Shown here piece by piece: positions 1 to 9,951 of a stretch of DNA of 64,000 nucleotides; position 1 is the first letter of the stretch; every line of letters begins with the position of its first letter. Source of the DNA: Tritrichomonas musculus. Lineage: Eukaryota; Parabasalia; Tritrichomonadida; Tritrichomonadidae. The notes beneath the pieces were generated by a model. That model was not told the origin of the DNA, searched no databases, and saw only the letters and a list, made by a program, of their open reading frames with translations. The stretch is from positions 5,394,001-5,458,000 of the forward strand of contig JAPFFF010000006.1 of the NCBI GenBank assembly GCA_039105265.1, given 5' to 3'. A program made the translations under genes and the position numbers.

Positions 1-509
1 ATCGGTTCATCATTCTCACCGTTTTTGCGCTTCTCTTCGAAATTTTCTTGAATGTCTTTTGAAATTGATTGAATTTCTTTTTCAGTTAGAAAAGATTTTA
101 TTTCTGGAAACAAAAACTGACTGTAACCGTTGTCAGAAATGACTTCAAAAATATGCTTATCTATAGTTATAATGCCCAATTCAATTAGTGTGAGTAGAAT
201 TCTCTTGTTGCTGCTGAAAATATTGAATATTTCGTAATTTGTGAAATACTTTGTGATTTCATTTTGTAAATTTTTAAGAATTGGGCTGATTTTGTGGAAA
301 AAATTAGATGATCGGTTGTGATTATTTGTTATGCTTGCTAGTAAGTATAAAATTGACTTGATATCGTACCTGTTAACTCGGATTTTATAATCATCAAATA
401 ATTTGATAAGATTCTGACTGTTTTCTTCGGTATCATCTTCATCATCTAAAAAATTTAAGATTCTTTCTTGAATTTTTGTCATTTTTTCAATGTAATTTCG
501 AGATTTCAT
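1..509 (-). CDS. DUF3447-type ankyrin-family protein, N-terminal part (runs off the window edge)
   Basis: Reading down from the ATG at 507-509 gives an open frame to the window edge. It begins MKSRNYIEKMTKIQERI, then an acidic DDEDDTEEN stretch, NHNRSSNFFHKI, NKRILLTLIELGIITID and finally EEKRKNGEND. The same segments appear in order in the N-terminal domains of the proteins at 25337-26473, 36651-38648 and 49759-50937, so this is a fourth family member, also on the minus strand. In the paralogues this helical domain is followed by ankyrin or LRR repeats, which here would lie outside the window. The biochemical function of the domain is not established; a scaffold role is inferred from the attached repeats. 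An AACTTTTTCAATT box lies about 27-40 nt upstream (536-549). Confidence 0.8.
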   Translation of the reverse strand, partial: MKSRNYIEKMTKIQERILNFLDDEDDTEENSQNLIKLFDDYKIRVNRYDIKSILYLLASITNNHNRSSNFFHKISPILKNLQNEITKYFTNYEIFNIFSSNKRILLTLIELGIITIDKHIFEVISDNGYSQFLFPEIKSFLTEKEIQSISKDIQENFEEKRKNGENDEP

Positions 510-739
510 TTTTCAAAAAATGTAAATGTTTTTTTAATTGAAAAAGTTTGTTTTTTGAATGATAAATAATCAATTGTAATTTTTATTTTGAACTTTAATA
601 CCAAAACTAATTGATAATTAAATTAACTAAAAGACAATATTTTAAGTATATTATTTATAAAATGCGCAAATCATAAAAAAAATGATTTAAGAAAAATTAT
701 TTATGTTTATAATAATACAAACGAAAAAATAGTCATCAA

Positions 740-890
740 CTATTTTTTTTTTACAACTGGTCGAACAATTTTCTTTTGAGGTGGATTAATTCTAGGATGA
801 TGCTGATTTGTCGATATCTTTCTTGGTGAGTCTGAATTTTTAGGAGATTCAGGTGGCTTTGGCTTTAATAATGCTTTTTTATCTTATATT
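740..890 (-). pseudogene. 3' relic of an unknown gene, Pro/Lys-rich tail
   Basis: The minus strand reads about 49 codons with no start, including KPKPPESPKNSDSPRK and NPPQKKIVRPVVKKK, ending at a TAG (740-742). Composition is clearly more coding-like than the flanks. It looks like the basic, proline-rich C-terminus of a lost gene. The parent family is not recognised. Confidence 0.35.
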
Positions 891-999
891 TTGCTATATA
901 TAGTATTTTCGAAAATATTTTTATTGAAAAAATAAATAATACATACATAACCTAGATTATGATAATATAAGTATAATAAAATATAAGCTTATATAAGCT

Positions 1000-1092
1000 T
1001 GTTATATTGAGAATCGATATCTAAAAGTCATTTTTTTACATCTGATGCTCGAGTTTCAGTTTAAAAATCTGATATTGAGAATAAAAAAATCT
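1000..1092. repeat. Dispersed repeat A, copy 1 (truncated)
   Basis: Sequence from CTTGTTATATTGAGAATCG through a GATATC block to ATCTGATATTGAGA closely matches 2735-2822. It stops where dispersed repeat B begins at about 1093, suggesting B inserted into or replaced the rest of A here. No coding signal. Confidence 0.6.
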
Positions 1093-1473
1093 GTTTTTTT
1101 ATTATTTTATTTATTTAAATTATATTTAAGTACATTATAAATAATAAAAATAGGTTAGTTTACTTAATATTAAAAACATTTAGTAAGATATATTTATTTT
1201 TTGGATACCCAATATTTCTGATGAAAGCGATAAAAATACTATCAAATTATATAACATGTAGCTATTTAAAAGTTTTATCGCATTCAATTTATTAAATTGG
1301 GAGATAAAAATACTTTTAAATAGCTACAAAACAATAATTATATTAATATATAATTATATTTATAAAAATTATATGTGATATTGATTATTTTTGACCCACA
1401 TTAAACCCAACTTGGCCCACATTTTGGCCTATGATTTTTAAAAAATATTATTTTGGGCCGATTTGACCACCCT
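1093..1473. repeat. Dispersed repeat B, copy 1 (~380 bp)
   Basis: Aligns along its length with 8241-8604, by eye about 80% identical. Shared landmarks are a TTTATTTAAATTATATTTA start, a TTTTATCGCATTCAATTTAT centre, TTTTTGACCCACA and a GGGC(C/G)GATTTGACCACCCT end. This copy contains a perfect 16-bp inverted repeat (1258-1273 and 1312-1327) that could form a hairpin. No open frame. Probably a non-autonomous mobile element. Confidence 0.7.
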
Positions 1474-2090
1474 GTATAAATAGTTTATAAAATAGGAAAT
1501 TTTTTATATTAATCATCAAGATCCAAGTTCATTAAAATAGATAAAAATTCTTTATTATTTTCCTTTTGCATACAAATAATATACCAAAAGTATAGAGATA
1601 TAAGGATAAAATATAATTTCTTTGCAATTGAACTCTTTATCAAATAAAATAAGATTTTTAACTTTAATTTCTGATCTGAATACATTTTAAACACAAATTA
1701 CATTATCAAGTTTATATGCAAATCGTCGATAGGAAAACCTTTTTATCTTCTCAAAAAGAACGATAGAATATATCTTTGATTTATTTGTAACCCATATTCA
1801 TAAAATAACAGAATTAATGTATAATTATCAATTTTTCTAAAAAAAATATGAAAATAAATAAAGTTAAAATTAGTTTTAAAATTTATTCAAAAAGTTAAAC
1901 ATAACGTACATTCATTTCAATCGCAAACACCATTGTTTTTTTCATCAAATATATTTTATATTTATATTTTAAAAAGATTTTTTTAAATGTGTAAAATTTA
2001 TATTATACGTTTTTTTTCACAATTTTTTTACACTCTCAAATTTTGAAAAACGATTACTTATTTCAATTTTTAATCGTCATTCAATATATT
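1474..2090. other. AT-rich intergenic DNA
   Basis: No supported gene, RNA or repeat. A 61-codon minus-strand frame at 1509-1694 has low-complexity Leu/Lys/Ile composition with no family signature and is taken as chance. Confidence 0.5.
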
Positions 2091-2095
2091 TCAGA

Positions 2096-2100
2096 TCATT
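2096..2100 (+). promoter_or_regulatory. Inr-like TCATT box before the gene at 2135
   Basis: TCATTTATTTT begins at 2096, 39 nt before the ATG at 2135. Trichomonad initiators follow TCA(+1)YTW. The match is short and the region is AT-rich, so confidence is modest. Confidence 0.3.
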
Positions 2101-2134
2101 TATTTTATTTTATTCAAAAGTAAAATCAATAAAA

Positions 2135-2554
2135 ATGAAATTTGGTTTCGATACTGTTCTTTGCATTTTGGCAGTATGCATAGATGCTATAGCAGCTGCT
2201 GCATATTATCTTAATTTTGATGGAGATCAAAAAATAACAACTGGTTATGCCCCAAGAAGAGGCGATAGAATAGATTGGGTCAAAGAAGCTAATATTTATT
2301 TCTACATCAACTTTTCTAAATTTGCATTAGGTCTTATTTGCATTGTATTTGGCATTATTGAAATACTTTTAATATTCATTCCAGAAAAATTATCATTTTT
2401 GGATTCTTGTTTGGTAAGAGGAATTGTTTATGCCTTTTCTGGCATCGCTGTTCTTGGTTGCTCCAATGATCTTGGAATTGCAGCCGGAATCCTTCAAATG
2501 ATAATAGCTCTTGTCATGATAGTTTGGGGAATTGTTGTATTAGTAAAACATTAA
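2135..2554 (+). CDS. Small four-helix membrane protein, COPI-associated/TVP15-18-like
   Basis: 139 aa starting MKFGFDTVLCILAV. Four hydrophobic segments are visible: about residues 3-26, 57-82, 88-108 and 111-136. A polar loop (about 30-55) contains YAPRRGDRIDWVKEAN. The LVRGIVYAFSGIAVLG and NDLGIAAGILQMIIA helices resemble small Golgi/vesicle proteins of the COPI_assoc and TVP15/TVP18 type, which have a conserved GI..IFLGI then GLAAGI pattern. On that basis a Golgi or endosomal membrane location is likely. The assignment rests on helix layout and a few residues. The frame is intact and ends TAA. Confidence 0.6.
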   Translation: MKFGFDTVLCILAVCIDAIAAAAYYLNFDGDQKITTGYAPRRGDRIDWVKEANIYFYINFSKFALGLICIVFGIIEILLIFIPEKLSFLDSCLVRGIVYAFSGIAVLGCSNDLGIAAGILQMIIALVMIVWGIVVLVKH

Positions 2555-2734
2555 ATAATTTTACTAAAAATATAAGTATATGACCCAATTTATTTAAATA
2601 ACTGCTTATTATATTAATTTTTTTTTTTATATCATTGTAATAATAAATCAATCTAAAAGTTTCTTTAAAAAATGAAAAAGAAATAGTTACATTGCTAGAA
2701 AATATTTCAAATTGCTTTTTGTTTAAAAGTAGAC

Positions 2735-2890
2735 TTGTTATTTTGAGAATCGATATCAAAAACGTCACTTTTTTGCATCTTATACTCGATTATCAGTATA
2801 AAAATCTGATATCGAGATTATCGATTATCAAGATATCAGATATAAAATGTGATATGAAAAAAATTGTAAACTTGATATCAATTACCTAGA
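2735..2890. repeat. Dispersed repeat A, copy 2
   Basis: The left half matches 1000-1085 (TTGAGAATCGATATC and following). The right half matches 51040-51115 (CTCGATTATCAGT, GATATCAGATAT, ATGTGATATGAAAAAAATTG). It is rich in GATATC and related palindromes. It links the three copies of family A in the window. Confidence 0.6.
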
Positions 2891-2942
2891 TCTCGAGATC
2901 TCAAACAGATTTATCTTTTTTTATAATTGGTATTTGTGATTT

Positions 2943-3155
2943 TATTTAATTCAACAAAAAGTTTCATATGATAAAAATATTTATTGTTATCGATATTATA
3001 ATCTAAACTCTGTAAAACCAAGTGTTGATATAATATATGATGAAAATAAAAGTGAAAATGATTCAAACTGTATTAATGATAATGCAAATAATGAAAATCA
3101 TAAATATTATGTTAATGATGAAGATGAATATTTTGATGAAAATATTCCTAATTAA
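2943..3155 (+). pseudogene. C-terminal relic, acidic Asn/Asp-rich
   Basis: An open frame without a usable ATG reads SYDKNIYCYRYYNLNSVK, then a long Asn/Asp/Glu-rich tail ending DEDEYFDENIPN and TAA at 3153-3155. The tail resembles those of trichomonad kinases and scaffold proteins but no domain is recognisable. Probably the 3' end of a deleted gene. Confidence 0.35.
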
Positions 3156-3282
3156 AAAATCAAATATTTTCTGATACCAGTATTTGTGTAACAACTCTTT
3201 TTATTTTTTTAAATTGTTGATTTAAATTTAAAATGAAAAACAGATAAGAAAAAAAATATTTAGTTTAAAAAAATTTTTTTTT

Positions 3283-6200
3283 TCATTTTTCCAATTCAAA
3301 AGAAAAATCGCCAGATAAAACTTCATCCATGAACCTATCGTACCTGTCTTCATTCAAAAAGAGTGGCTGATTCCTTACGTAACCAATGTCAGCGCATCCG
3401 TACCTGTCGAGATAAAACGGCCTCAAGAAGATCAAATTTCCTTCACTAAAAACAGCGAGTGACGAAGCCTTTGAACCGATGTAGAGGAGGACGGATGGAT
3501 AATTTTTCCCTGAGTATTTGGCACGAATGAATGAAGCCTCATTTCTATTAGACGAATTAATTTTCAACTCATCCATGTATTTGTCAGGAAGATCATTTTC
3601 AATGCATTCATCAAAATCGTCATAATTTTGAATGAGCAAGTTGTAATTGAGAAGGTTGAAAATAGAAAGATTGTGAGTTTGATCGACTGGGAAATTGTAT
3701 GGAGCCTCTCCGAATCTTATGAACTCCTTTGGCAACTTTGCGAAGATGAAAGGTTTAAACTCGAAATCATTTTTGATGAAATTAAAGGCTACATTAAAAT
3801 GGGCCGAAAGTGACTCAATTGAAAGCAACTCATCCCAATCGATGAAAGATTGTTCTTCACCATTTGACAGCAAGAAATGATCGACCAAATAAACTCTTCG
3901 CAAAAACAAGAAAAGTTCTTTCTCTGATCTTTCATTTGTGTTGGCACTGAAAGAAGAGATAAATGAAGAAACAATTCTTTTCAATGATTCTTTCTCCTCA
4001 TGAAGAATTTCATCACATTCAATCAACTTTTTAATAAACCTTTGAAAAACTGACAATTTTGAATCAACATCAATAAAGTCAGTTTTCATGTCCGGCTTCC
4101 CTTTCATTCGATACGAGTACCAGCTAGTTAAGAACAAATTCCTGCTCAATAACTTGTTCTTCTTCGAATCAAGGCTGCCTGGAAGACTCCTCAAACGAAT
4201 TTCATAAGTCGAAATAAGTCCACTGATTGACTTGACCAATTCAACAAACACGTCAACCGTTCTATCGTTACCGACTCGGAAGAATGATGAATAATTATCA
4301 ATGAACAAAGTCAGTGAATTTTTGAATGGGTCTGTCAAATTTTCAGTGACAACTTCACAATTATTTTCGTTCACAAAAATTGAATCAGTTTTCAAATCAT
4401 CGATATTTGGCAAAAAACCGTTTTTGAATGACCTATCGATTGGGCAATTGAAGCGTTTTTTATCAACACATTCGGGATGAATCAAATGCTGACAAATTCC
4501 GAATTGTATAACAAACAAATTCCCAGGTGTAAGCATTTTTTCAACTAATGTGTCATCATCATCATTTAATTCGTCAACTTTTTTTTCCATTTTTTCTTTT
4601 TTCTTTTGAATTTTTAGCTTTTGTCGTTCTTCACGTTTTCTGCGTCGTTCTTCACGTCTTTCCATCAATCCTGCATGAGTCTCCAAAATTGCTAGGTGAA
4701 TTGTTTCAACTAATCGTTGAGTCTGCTCACTCATGTCATCTTCCATAAAATCAGGGTGATCCTGAAGAAAGCGAGCAAACATTTCTTCTGGATCGTCAGG
4801 AATGTCTTCTTCCTCCTCTTCTTCTTCTTCATCATCATCATCGTCAGATAAAATCTCTTCATCTTCAAAAACTTGAACTTCTTTGAATGCTTGTTTGGCC
4901 GGCAGTTTCACAAGTGGCGGTTTGTCGATAATGAAAGGAAACTTGGTCCGATACAAGAAGAGAGGGAAGCACAATAGTTCGTCCTTTTTCGTCGTCGAAC
5001 AGATTGAACAGACATCAGCATCAACCTCAGAATTAATCAAGGTCAAATTTTCATCATTTTGATCGTTGAAATTTGCAGTTATCGTCTTGAAGTGGTTCAT
5101 TATGTCTTCTTTTAGCTTGTTAGCACGAATCTTTTTCATCTTGTTCACATCTTGCTTCTCTTTTTGATTGGCAAGACCGTCAATTTGAGCTTCAATTTCA
5201 ATTGACATTTGATCCAAAACGGTTTTGCCAATTTCACCTTTCTCGAGCAATATTTCAATGAACGATTTCGGTGATTGATTCTCAGAACTAATTTTTATTT
5301 TAAGAAGAGAATTGAAAACTTTTTTAGATAACGTATTTTGAATGGTTGCCTTTCCATTTTCATCAACTTTGTAATCAAAAATATTTTCTTTCAATTTAGA
5401 AATCAAATCAACGATAGTTGAATCATAATTGATTTCTTTGACTGAAAGGTCTGTCTGTGATGATTCATCGTGGTCATCTTCTTGAATGAATTTTGAAATG
5501 AGAAGCAAAATATTCATTGCAAGATGTTCGTTTAATTCCACTTTTTCTGAAGTATTTCTCAATGTATGATAAACAATTGCAATAACCGTTGGTGTCATCA
5601 ACAAATCCTTCAATCTAATGCTTAATCCAGTTGAGTCAACACTGCAATCATTTTCATTCTTAAAGAAGAATGTTTCTTCAGGTTCGAAATCTTGTATTTT
5701 GAGTAATTTTTCGGGATTTTTTGAAATTTCATTGTTCATGATAACTTTTTCATCATTGATTGAATTAATAGCGGTTATTTTCTTAAATTCAACGGTTTCT
5801 TTCAAATCAAATGACACATCTTGTTTACCTGAATTTTCATCATCATCGCTTTCGTCTTCTTCTTCTTCTTCTTCGTTTTCATTGCTTCTTTGCTTGCTTT
5901 TTTGTCTCGCATTTGCAACTTCAACAATGATTTTATTGAAGTCGCTCATATGATGGCCACTTTCGGTTACACTTAAATCAAACATGTCTTTAAGTTGGTT
6001 CAAATTCGAGATTCCTTTTTTCAATCCAAAAATTATCTGTTCTTTTATGAATTCAAAACCATTGAAATGATAAAGTGTTCTTTCAACAACGAACAAAAGA
6101 ACACAATATAAAAACGCAAAAATCATTTGTTTTTGCTTCACTTCAGCATTTTCATCCTCATAATCAACAGTAGTAAAATCATCGAAGATTCCAATTTCTC

Positions 6201-7956
6201 GTGCCATTTCAAAAGCAAAGAATTCCTTCAAACAAAAACCGTTTATTTCTTTCGATTGAATTCCAATCAATAACTGTAGAAATGGAACTATCAAAGGAAT
6301 ACCAGAACTAACCAATGAAGGAATGTTAATGTATATAGAAAGCAGATAAGCAGCGCCACTATTGTTGCCTGGAACAAGTGATTGATGGAGGCACAGCAAA
6401 GCAAGAAAATTCTTCAAAGCAAGAATACCTAATCGAACACGCAAACTTTGATATTTTTCAAGTGAAAACAATCTTGCCATTTTAGTGCGACACATCTCAT
6501 CATTTCTGAAAAGATACAGAACTGAATAAAACATTGGATGCGAAATGTAAAACGAGGCTCCATTATGAAAAGATTTAAAATTATCTTCATTGTCTTCTTC
6601 TTCATCATCATCTTTATTTTTTAATTGATTTGAAATTAAATATGAAATAAACTTCTCATTTTCATTGGACTCACTTGATCCAACCAAATTCTTTCCAATG
6701 AAATAAATATGTGAGATGTCAATTGTTTTGTCCAATATTTCAAACAAACCGTCAAATTTCAAGTTCTCTTTTGACTTGAAACATTCGTTGTTTTCAAAGA
6801 AGAAGTAATTGAAATAAAGAATCGCTTCATAATAACTAGTATTGGTATCTTCCTTAAAGCTGGTCACTACGAGAGTATTATTATGCCCATCGTCATAAAA
6901 TCTCGTTGTTCCTTTGGTCAGTGTTTCGCTGAAGAATCTGTCAAAGAAGTTTTGCGTCCTTTCATTCGGCTGACACTCGCTTGCAAAATGCAAAGAGGCA
7001 TTTGATAGAAACAAGTCAGGAACATCATCAGAGTTAAAAGAGTCTTTTCCAATTAAACTCAAAATATTTTTCAAAAAGTTTTGAAATTTTATGCCATATT
7101 CAACCCAGTCCCAGTTGTAATGGTCAATATTGTATCGTATAGGTGAAATTGAAAAACCATGAAACCAAAAACTATCCCAGATTTTCAATATAGGGTTTCG
7201 ATAAGTGCTTATTAGAGATCCGATAAGCATGGGCATAACTGATTCTATTGATATTCGATACGTAATTTTTGAGAAGTTGTTTTTGAAAAGTTGATCGTTT
7301 ATTAACAAACCACAAAAGTGCTTTAATTCTTCATTGAAGTCTTCTGTGGCTTTGAAAATCGAATCAAACAATTCGTCAATGTTTGCTCTTTCTGTAAATG
7401 AAATGACTAGTAATCTACGGAAACCATCGCCGAATTTTAAAAATGATATTAGAAATTGTATGATTAATGAAAATCCATCTTTTTTGTTTTGCGAAAAATA
7501 AGTTAGCGAAGAAAAAGCTGCTTTAAAAATCGTATCTGTTAAAACCGTTCGTAGTTTTTCGTCTAAATAATTTTCGGGATGTGAATCTTCTTCAAGACCT
7601 TGGTGTTTAGGACAAAAACCTGCTCGCTTCCATTGTTGTAAATCTCCACAGTCGCAATTTCCGATGGAATTTGGTCGAATTAAATATTCGTGGCCTTGAT
7701 GATTACTTTTGAGAAAACATTCAAGACAAAAGCAGGAATTTGGTGAAATAGAGCAATCAACACAGTGAATTGACATTTGTCTATTAGTTGACCATTCTTT
7801 TTGACATGTTGAAATATGTGAATGCTCAAGATGATAATTATAAAAATCACTAAATGAAGCAAATCCTGCAACAGAACAAATAATTTGCTGGCTTTCATTA
7901 ATTGCTTTTTGAGTATCTGAAATAAATAGTGATTCAAGCTCTTTATATCTGTCCAT
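3283..7956 (-). CDS. UBR-type E3 ubiquitin ligase (N-recognin-like)
   Basis: 1557 aa, intact. A UBR-box zinc finger lies at about residues 51-118, with the Cys/His ladder CVDC, CFCLEC, HQGHEY, NCDCGD and GFCPKHQG; this domain in UBR1/UBR2 binds destabilising N-terminal residues. The C-terminal third carries a RING-like domain split by a long acidic and charged insert: first half DADVCSIC (about 980), second half CQHLIHPEC...CPID (about 1155-1175). The far C-terminus (YLDRYGCADIGYVRNQPLFL) matches the conserved UBR cap. It probably ubiquitinates N-degron substrates in the cytosol. Length is slightly below UBR1 (about 1750-1950). Start chosen at the ATG at 7956, 9 nt after an Inr-like TCA. Which N-degrons are bound cannot be read from sequence. 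Confidence 0.88.
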   Translation of the reverse strand: MDRYKELESLFISDTQKAINESQQIICSVAGFASFSDFYNYHLEHSHISTCQKEWSTNRQMSIHCVDCSISPNSCFCLECFLKSNHQGHEYLIRPNSIGNCDCGDLQQWKRAGFCPKHQGLEEDSHPENYLDEKLRTVLTDTIFKAAFSSLTYFSQNKKDGFSLIIQFLISFLKFGDGFRRLLVISFTERANIDELFDSIFKATEDFNEELKHFCGLLINDQLFKNNFSKITYRISIESVMPMLIGSLISTYRNPILKIWDSFWFHGFSISPIRYNIDHYNWDWVEYGIKFQNFLKNILSLIGKDSFNSDDVPDLFLSNASLHFASECQPNERTQNFFDRFFSETLTKGTTRFYDDGHNNTLVVTSFKEDTNTSYYEAILYFNYFFFENNECFKSKENLKFDGLFEILDKTIDISHIYFIGKNLVGSSESNENEKFISYLISNQLKNKDDDEEEDNEDNFKSFHNGASFYISHPMFYSVLYLFRNDEMCRTKMARLFSLEKYQSLRVRLGILALKNFLALLCLHQSLVPGNNSGAAYLLSIYINIPSLVSSGIPLIVPFLQLLIGIQSKEINGFCLKEFFAFEMAREIGIFDDFTTVDYEDENAEVKQKQMIFAFLYCVLLFVVERTLYHFNGFEFIKEQIIFGLKKGISNLNQLKDMFDLSVTESGHHMSDFNKIIVEVANARQKSKQRSNENEEEEEEDESDDDENSGKQDVSFDLKETVEFKKITAINSINDEKVIMNNEISKNPEKLLKIQDFEPEETFFFKNENDCSVDSTGLSIRLKDLLMTPTVIAIVYHTLRNTSEKVELNEHLAMNILLLISKFIQEDDHDESSQTDLSVKEINYDSTIVDLISKLKENIFDYKVDENGKATIQNTLSKKVFNSLLKIKISSENQSPKSFIEILLEKGEIGKTVLDQMSIEIEAQIDGLANQKEKQDVNKMKKIRANKLKEDIMNHFKTITANFNDQNDENLTLINSEVDADVCSICSTTKKDELLCFPLFLYRTKFPFIIDKPPLVKLPAKQAFKEVQVFEDEEILSDDDDDEEEEEEEEDIPDDPEEMFARFLQDHPDFMEDDMSEQTQRLVETIHLAILETHAGLMERREERRRKREERQKLKIQKKKEKMEKKVDELNDDDDTLVEKMLTPGNLFVIQFGICQHLIHPECVDKKRFNCPIDRSFKNGFLPNIDDLKTDSIFVNENNCEVVTENLTDPFKNSLTLFIDNYSSFFRVGNDRTVDVFVELVKSISGLISTYEIRLRSLPGSLDSKKNKLLSRNLFLTSWYSYRMKGKPDMKTDFIDVDSKLSVFQRFIKKLIECDEILHEEKESLKRIVSSFISSFSANTNERSEKELFLFLRRVYLVDHFLLSNGEEQSFIDWDELLSIESLSAHFNVAFNFIKNDFEFKPFIFAKLPKEFIRFGEAPYNFPVDQTHNLSIFNLLNYNLLIQNYDDFDECIENDLPDKYMDELKINSSNRNEASFIRAKYSGKNYPSVLLYIGSKASSLAVFSEGNLIFLRPFYLDRYGCADIGYVRNQPLFLNEDRYDRFMDEVLSGDFSFELEK

Positions 7957-7958
7957 AA

Positions 7959-7967
7959 AATTTATGA
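7959..7967 (-). promoter_or_regulatory. Inr-like element of the UBR gene
   Basis: On the sense strand CTCATAAATTTTATG puts a TCATAAATT box directly before the start codon. A transcript starting at its A would have a leader of about 9 nt, typical of trichomonads. It departs from TCAYTW at one position. Confidence 0.4.
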
Positions 7968-8194
7968 GAGGCTACATAATCAACCACCTAATTCAAATAT
8001 ATTCTATGAGATATCTCAAAAATATGACATATTATTTTTAGAATTTTTACAAATATCTTCATTCATGAGTGGAAAATATATTTTTATTTAGGAAAACCAT
8101 TTAATATATGAATTAATTTATATTTTATTCAAATTACATTCATATCAAATTTTATTGCCAAATATCCTCTGAATTATTCAAAAATTGTGAGAAA

Positions 8195-8604
8195 AGTTGG
8201 TCCAAAAAATTTATGACAACTTGGGCCAAAGTTTTATAAATTTTTTATTGTTTTATTTATTTAAATTATATTTATGTACATTATATATAATAAAAATAGG
8301 TTAATTTATTTAATATTAAAGACTTTTAGGAAGATATATTCATTTTTTTGGATACTCAATGTTTCTGATGAAAACGATAAAAAAACTATCAAATTAGATA
8401 TCATTTAATATAGTTTTATCGCATTCAATTTATTAAATTAGCAGGAAAAAATACTTTTAAAAAGATATAAAACGACAATTATATTAATATATTTATATAT
8501 TTAAAAAAATATTTGAGATATTTATTGATTATTTTTGACCCACAATAACCCATTTTGGCCCATGAATTTTAAAAAATATTATTTTGGGCGGATTTGACCA
8601 CCCT
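8195..8604. repeat. Dispersed repeat B, copy 2, with degenerate terminal inverted repeats
   Basis: Positions 8241-8604 align with 1093-1473. The left extension (8195-8240, AGTTGGTCC ... TTGGGCCAAAG) resembles the reverse complement of the right end (CATTTTGGCCCATG ... TTTGACCACCCT), with a shared TGGGCCAAA core. This suggests a full-length MITE of about 410 bp, and that copy 1 lost its left end. No target duplication was recognised. Confidence 0.6.
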
Positions 8605-8645
8605 ACATATCAATAAACTTATATATAATTATTCAAAATAAAAAC

Positions 8646-8905
8646 ATTGATAATTTTCATCCAATAAAATATTGGCTGGTTTTAAATCACGATGTGCAAT
8701 ACCATATTTATGTACTAGTTGTTATACCATGTTTATATTTGGGTTGTTGGTCTGTTTTTTAATCTTGTCATTAAGCGAATTAATTGTAGAATTCTGCTTC
8801 TTTGTTTTCTCATTATGCATTTTTTCAAGATTTTTTCTTGATGAAATTTCTTCATTTAAATGATGAATTAGTTGATTCTGTGTAATTTCATTTTGTTTTT
8901 GTATT
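8646..8905 (-). pseudogene. Protein kinase relic with coiled-coil leader
   Basis: The minus strand encodes YGIAHRDLKPANILLDEN, a textbook kinase catalytic loop, at about 8655-8712. Just upstream (8720-8900) a heptad-like charged stretch reads NEEISSRKNLEKMHNEK and is separated from the kinase piece by a stop. No N-lobe, DFG or C-lobe is nearby, so this is a decayed fragment, probably of the TKL group judging by the loop. The foldback element at 8963-9240 lies beside it. Confidence 0.7.
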
Positions 8906-8962
8906 TTTTGTCGTCCTCAACTTTTTTTTATATTCTTGATTTTTAGTCGTTTCTTCGCTTAG

Positions 8963-9240
8963 GGCTGAATATATGTACATTCAAATTCACCGTCCACTTT
9001 TTGGTAAGAAGCAAAATGACATCAACTTTTGATTGCAATCTATCTTTTCGGGTTACAATTTTTTCCGAGTCTTACCGCCACCCGCGGGGTCTCGGCTGCG
9101 CTCGACGCCCGCTAGGCGGTATGTAGACTTCGGTGAAAAATATGTATAAATGAAAGGACAGATATGCATTCAAAATATTGAGGTCATTTTGCTTCTTACC
9201 AAAAAGTGGACGGTGAATTTGAATGATACAAAAAATCGGC
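8963..9240. mobile_element. Foldback/MITE element, perfect 43-bp arms, 10-bp target duplication, GC-rich core
   Basis: The arms at 8978-9020 and 9183-9225 are exact reverse complements over 43 bp. Weaker inverted similarity continues to the ends (GGCTGAAT... and ...AATCGGC). The 10-mer CTTCGCTTAG occurs directly on both sides (8953-8962 and 9241-9250), fitting a target-site duplication of MULE-type length. The centre (about 9070-9123) is strongly GC-rich in an AT-rich window and carries its own inverted pair TACCGCC/GGCGGTA. No transposase is encoded. Arm identity implies a recent insertion or arm conversion. Confidence 0.85.
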
Positions 9241-9509
9241 CTTCGCTTAGTCTTATTATTCACAAAAAATTGTTCAATAAAAGAACCATTGCAAATTCAT
9301 GCAATTATCATAAAGCTTTATTTTATGTTTTTAAAAAGTTTGAAATTTTGAATGAAATTCAATTGTGCGAGGACTACTATAAACTCTTAAGAAAAATTCA
9401 GAAGATTAAACGCAAATTTAAAGAATTCAATGATAATTATCTTTTCAATTTTCAAATTCAATTGATATTAAACAATTTACTATTTTCTGGAACATCTCAA
9501 CTATTTTAG
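9241..9509 (+). other. Open frame of unknown identity next to the foldback element
   Basis: From the right edge of the element, 89 codons stay open to a TAG (9507-9509). They encode a charged, probably helical stretch (FKKFEILNEIQLCEDYYK, LLRKIQKIKRKFKEFN). The only upstream ATG (9150) lies inside the element, so an intact gene is doubtful. It could be the 3' part of a gene split by the insertion. No family recognised. Confidence 0.3.
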
Positions 9510-9937
9510 TGCTAAAATATTGAAATTTAAATTCATAAGAGTCCCAAAATTAAATTGGAAAAATTTAAAAAAATATATTATAATATTAAATATTATGAGT
9601 TTAATTTTACCATTTAGAGAAAATAAAAGAGATTAAAATAACCAAATATTTAACGATATTCTTGCCCAATCGTTAAAAAAAATAAGTCATTTTATCAGAT
9701 GATAAAAATGTTTTAAATATTTGTTATAAATATTTTTTTTATAATAATAAAAACTTTTTCAAAAGAAAATTGTTCAATATCAACTATATTAATTTCTCAA
9801 AATTGAATATAATACTTGTTAATTTAGAAGATTTTGAAGTAATAAACCAGGATTATAATTCATCTTTATTTTTTAAAAAACTTTTTCAATTGTTTTGAAT
9901 ATCATTCAAAATATTTCTATTTTTTTTACAAATTATT
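9510..9937. other. AT-rich intergenic DNA upstream of the surface-protein gene
   Basis: Nothing coding seen. An AAACTTTTTCAATTG box lies at about 9878-9892; related boxes occur before the genes starting at 509, 26473 and 32513. Confidence 0.4.
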
Positions 9938-9947
9938 TCATTTTTCA
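9938..9947 (+). promoter_or_regulatory. Inr element of the surface-protein gene
   Basis: TCATTTTTCA matches the trichomonad initiator TCA(+1)YTWYTCA at all ten positions and lies 4 nt before the ATG at 9952. It supports 9952 rather than the upstream non-ATG extension as the start. Confidence 0.6.
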
Positions 9948-9951
9948 AATA

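Noticed and set aside
1509..1694. 61-codon minus frame
   Set aside because: Low-complexity composition expected by chance in AT-rich DNA; no start context or family pattern.
9072..9263. Minus ORF across the GC-rich core (ending QPRPRGWR)
   Set aside because: It reads across the foldback element's arm and core; no conservation expected, and it starts outside the element by chance.
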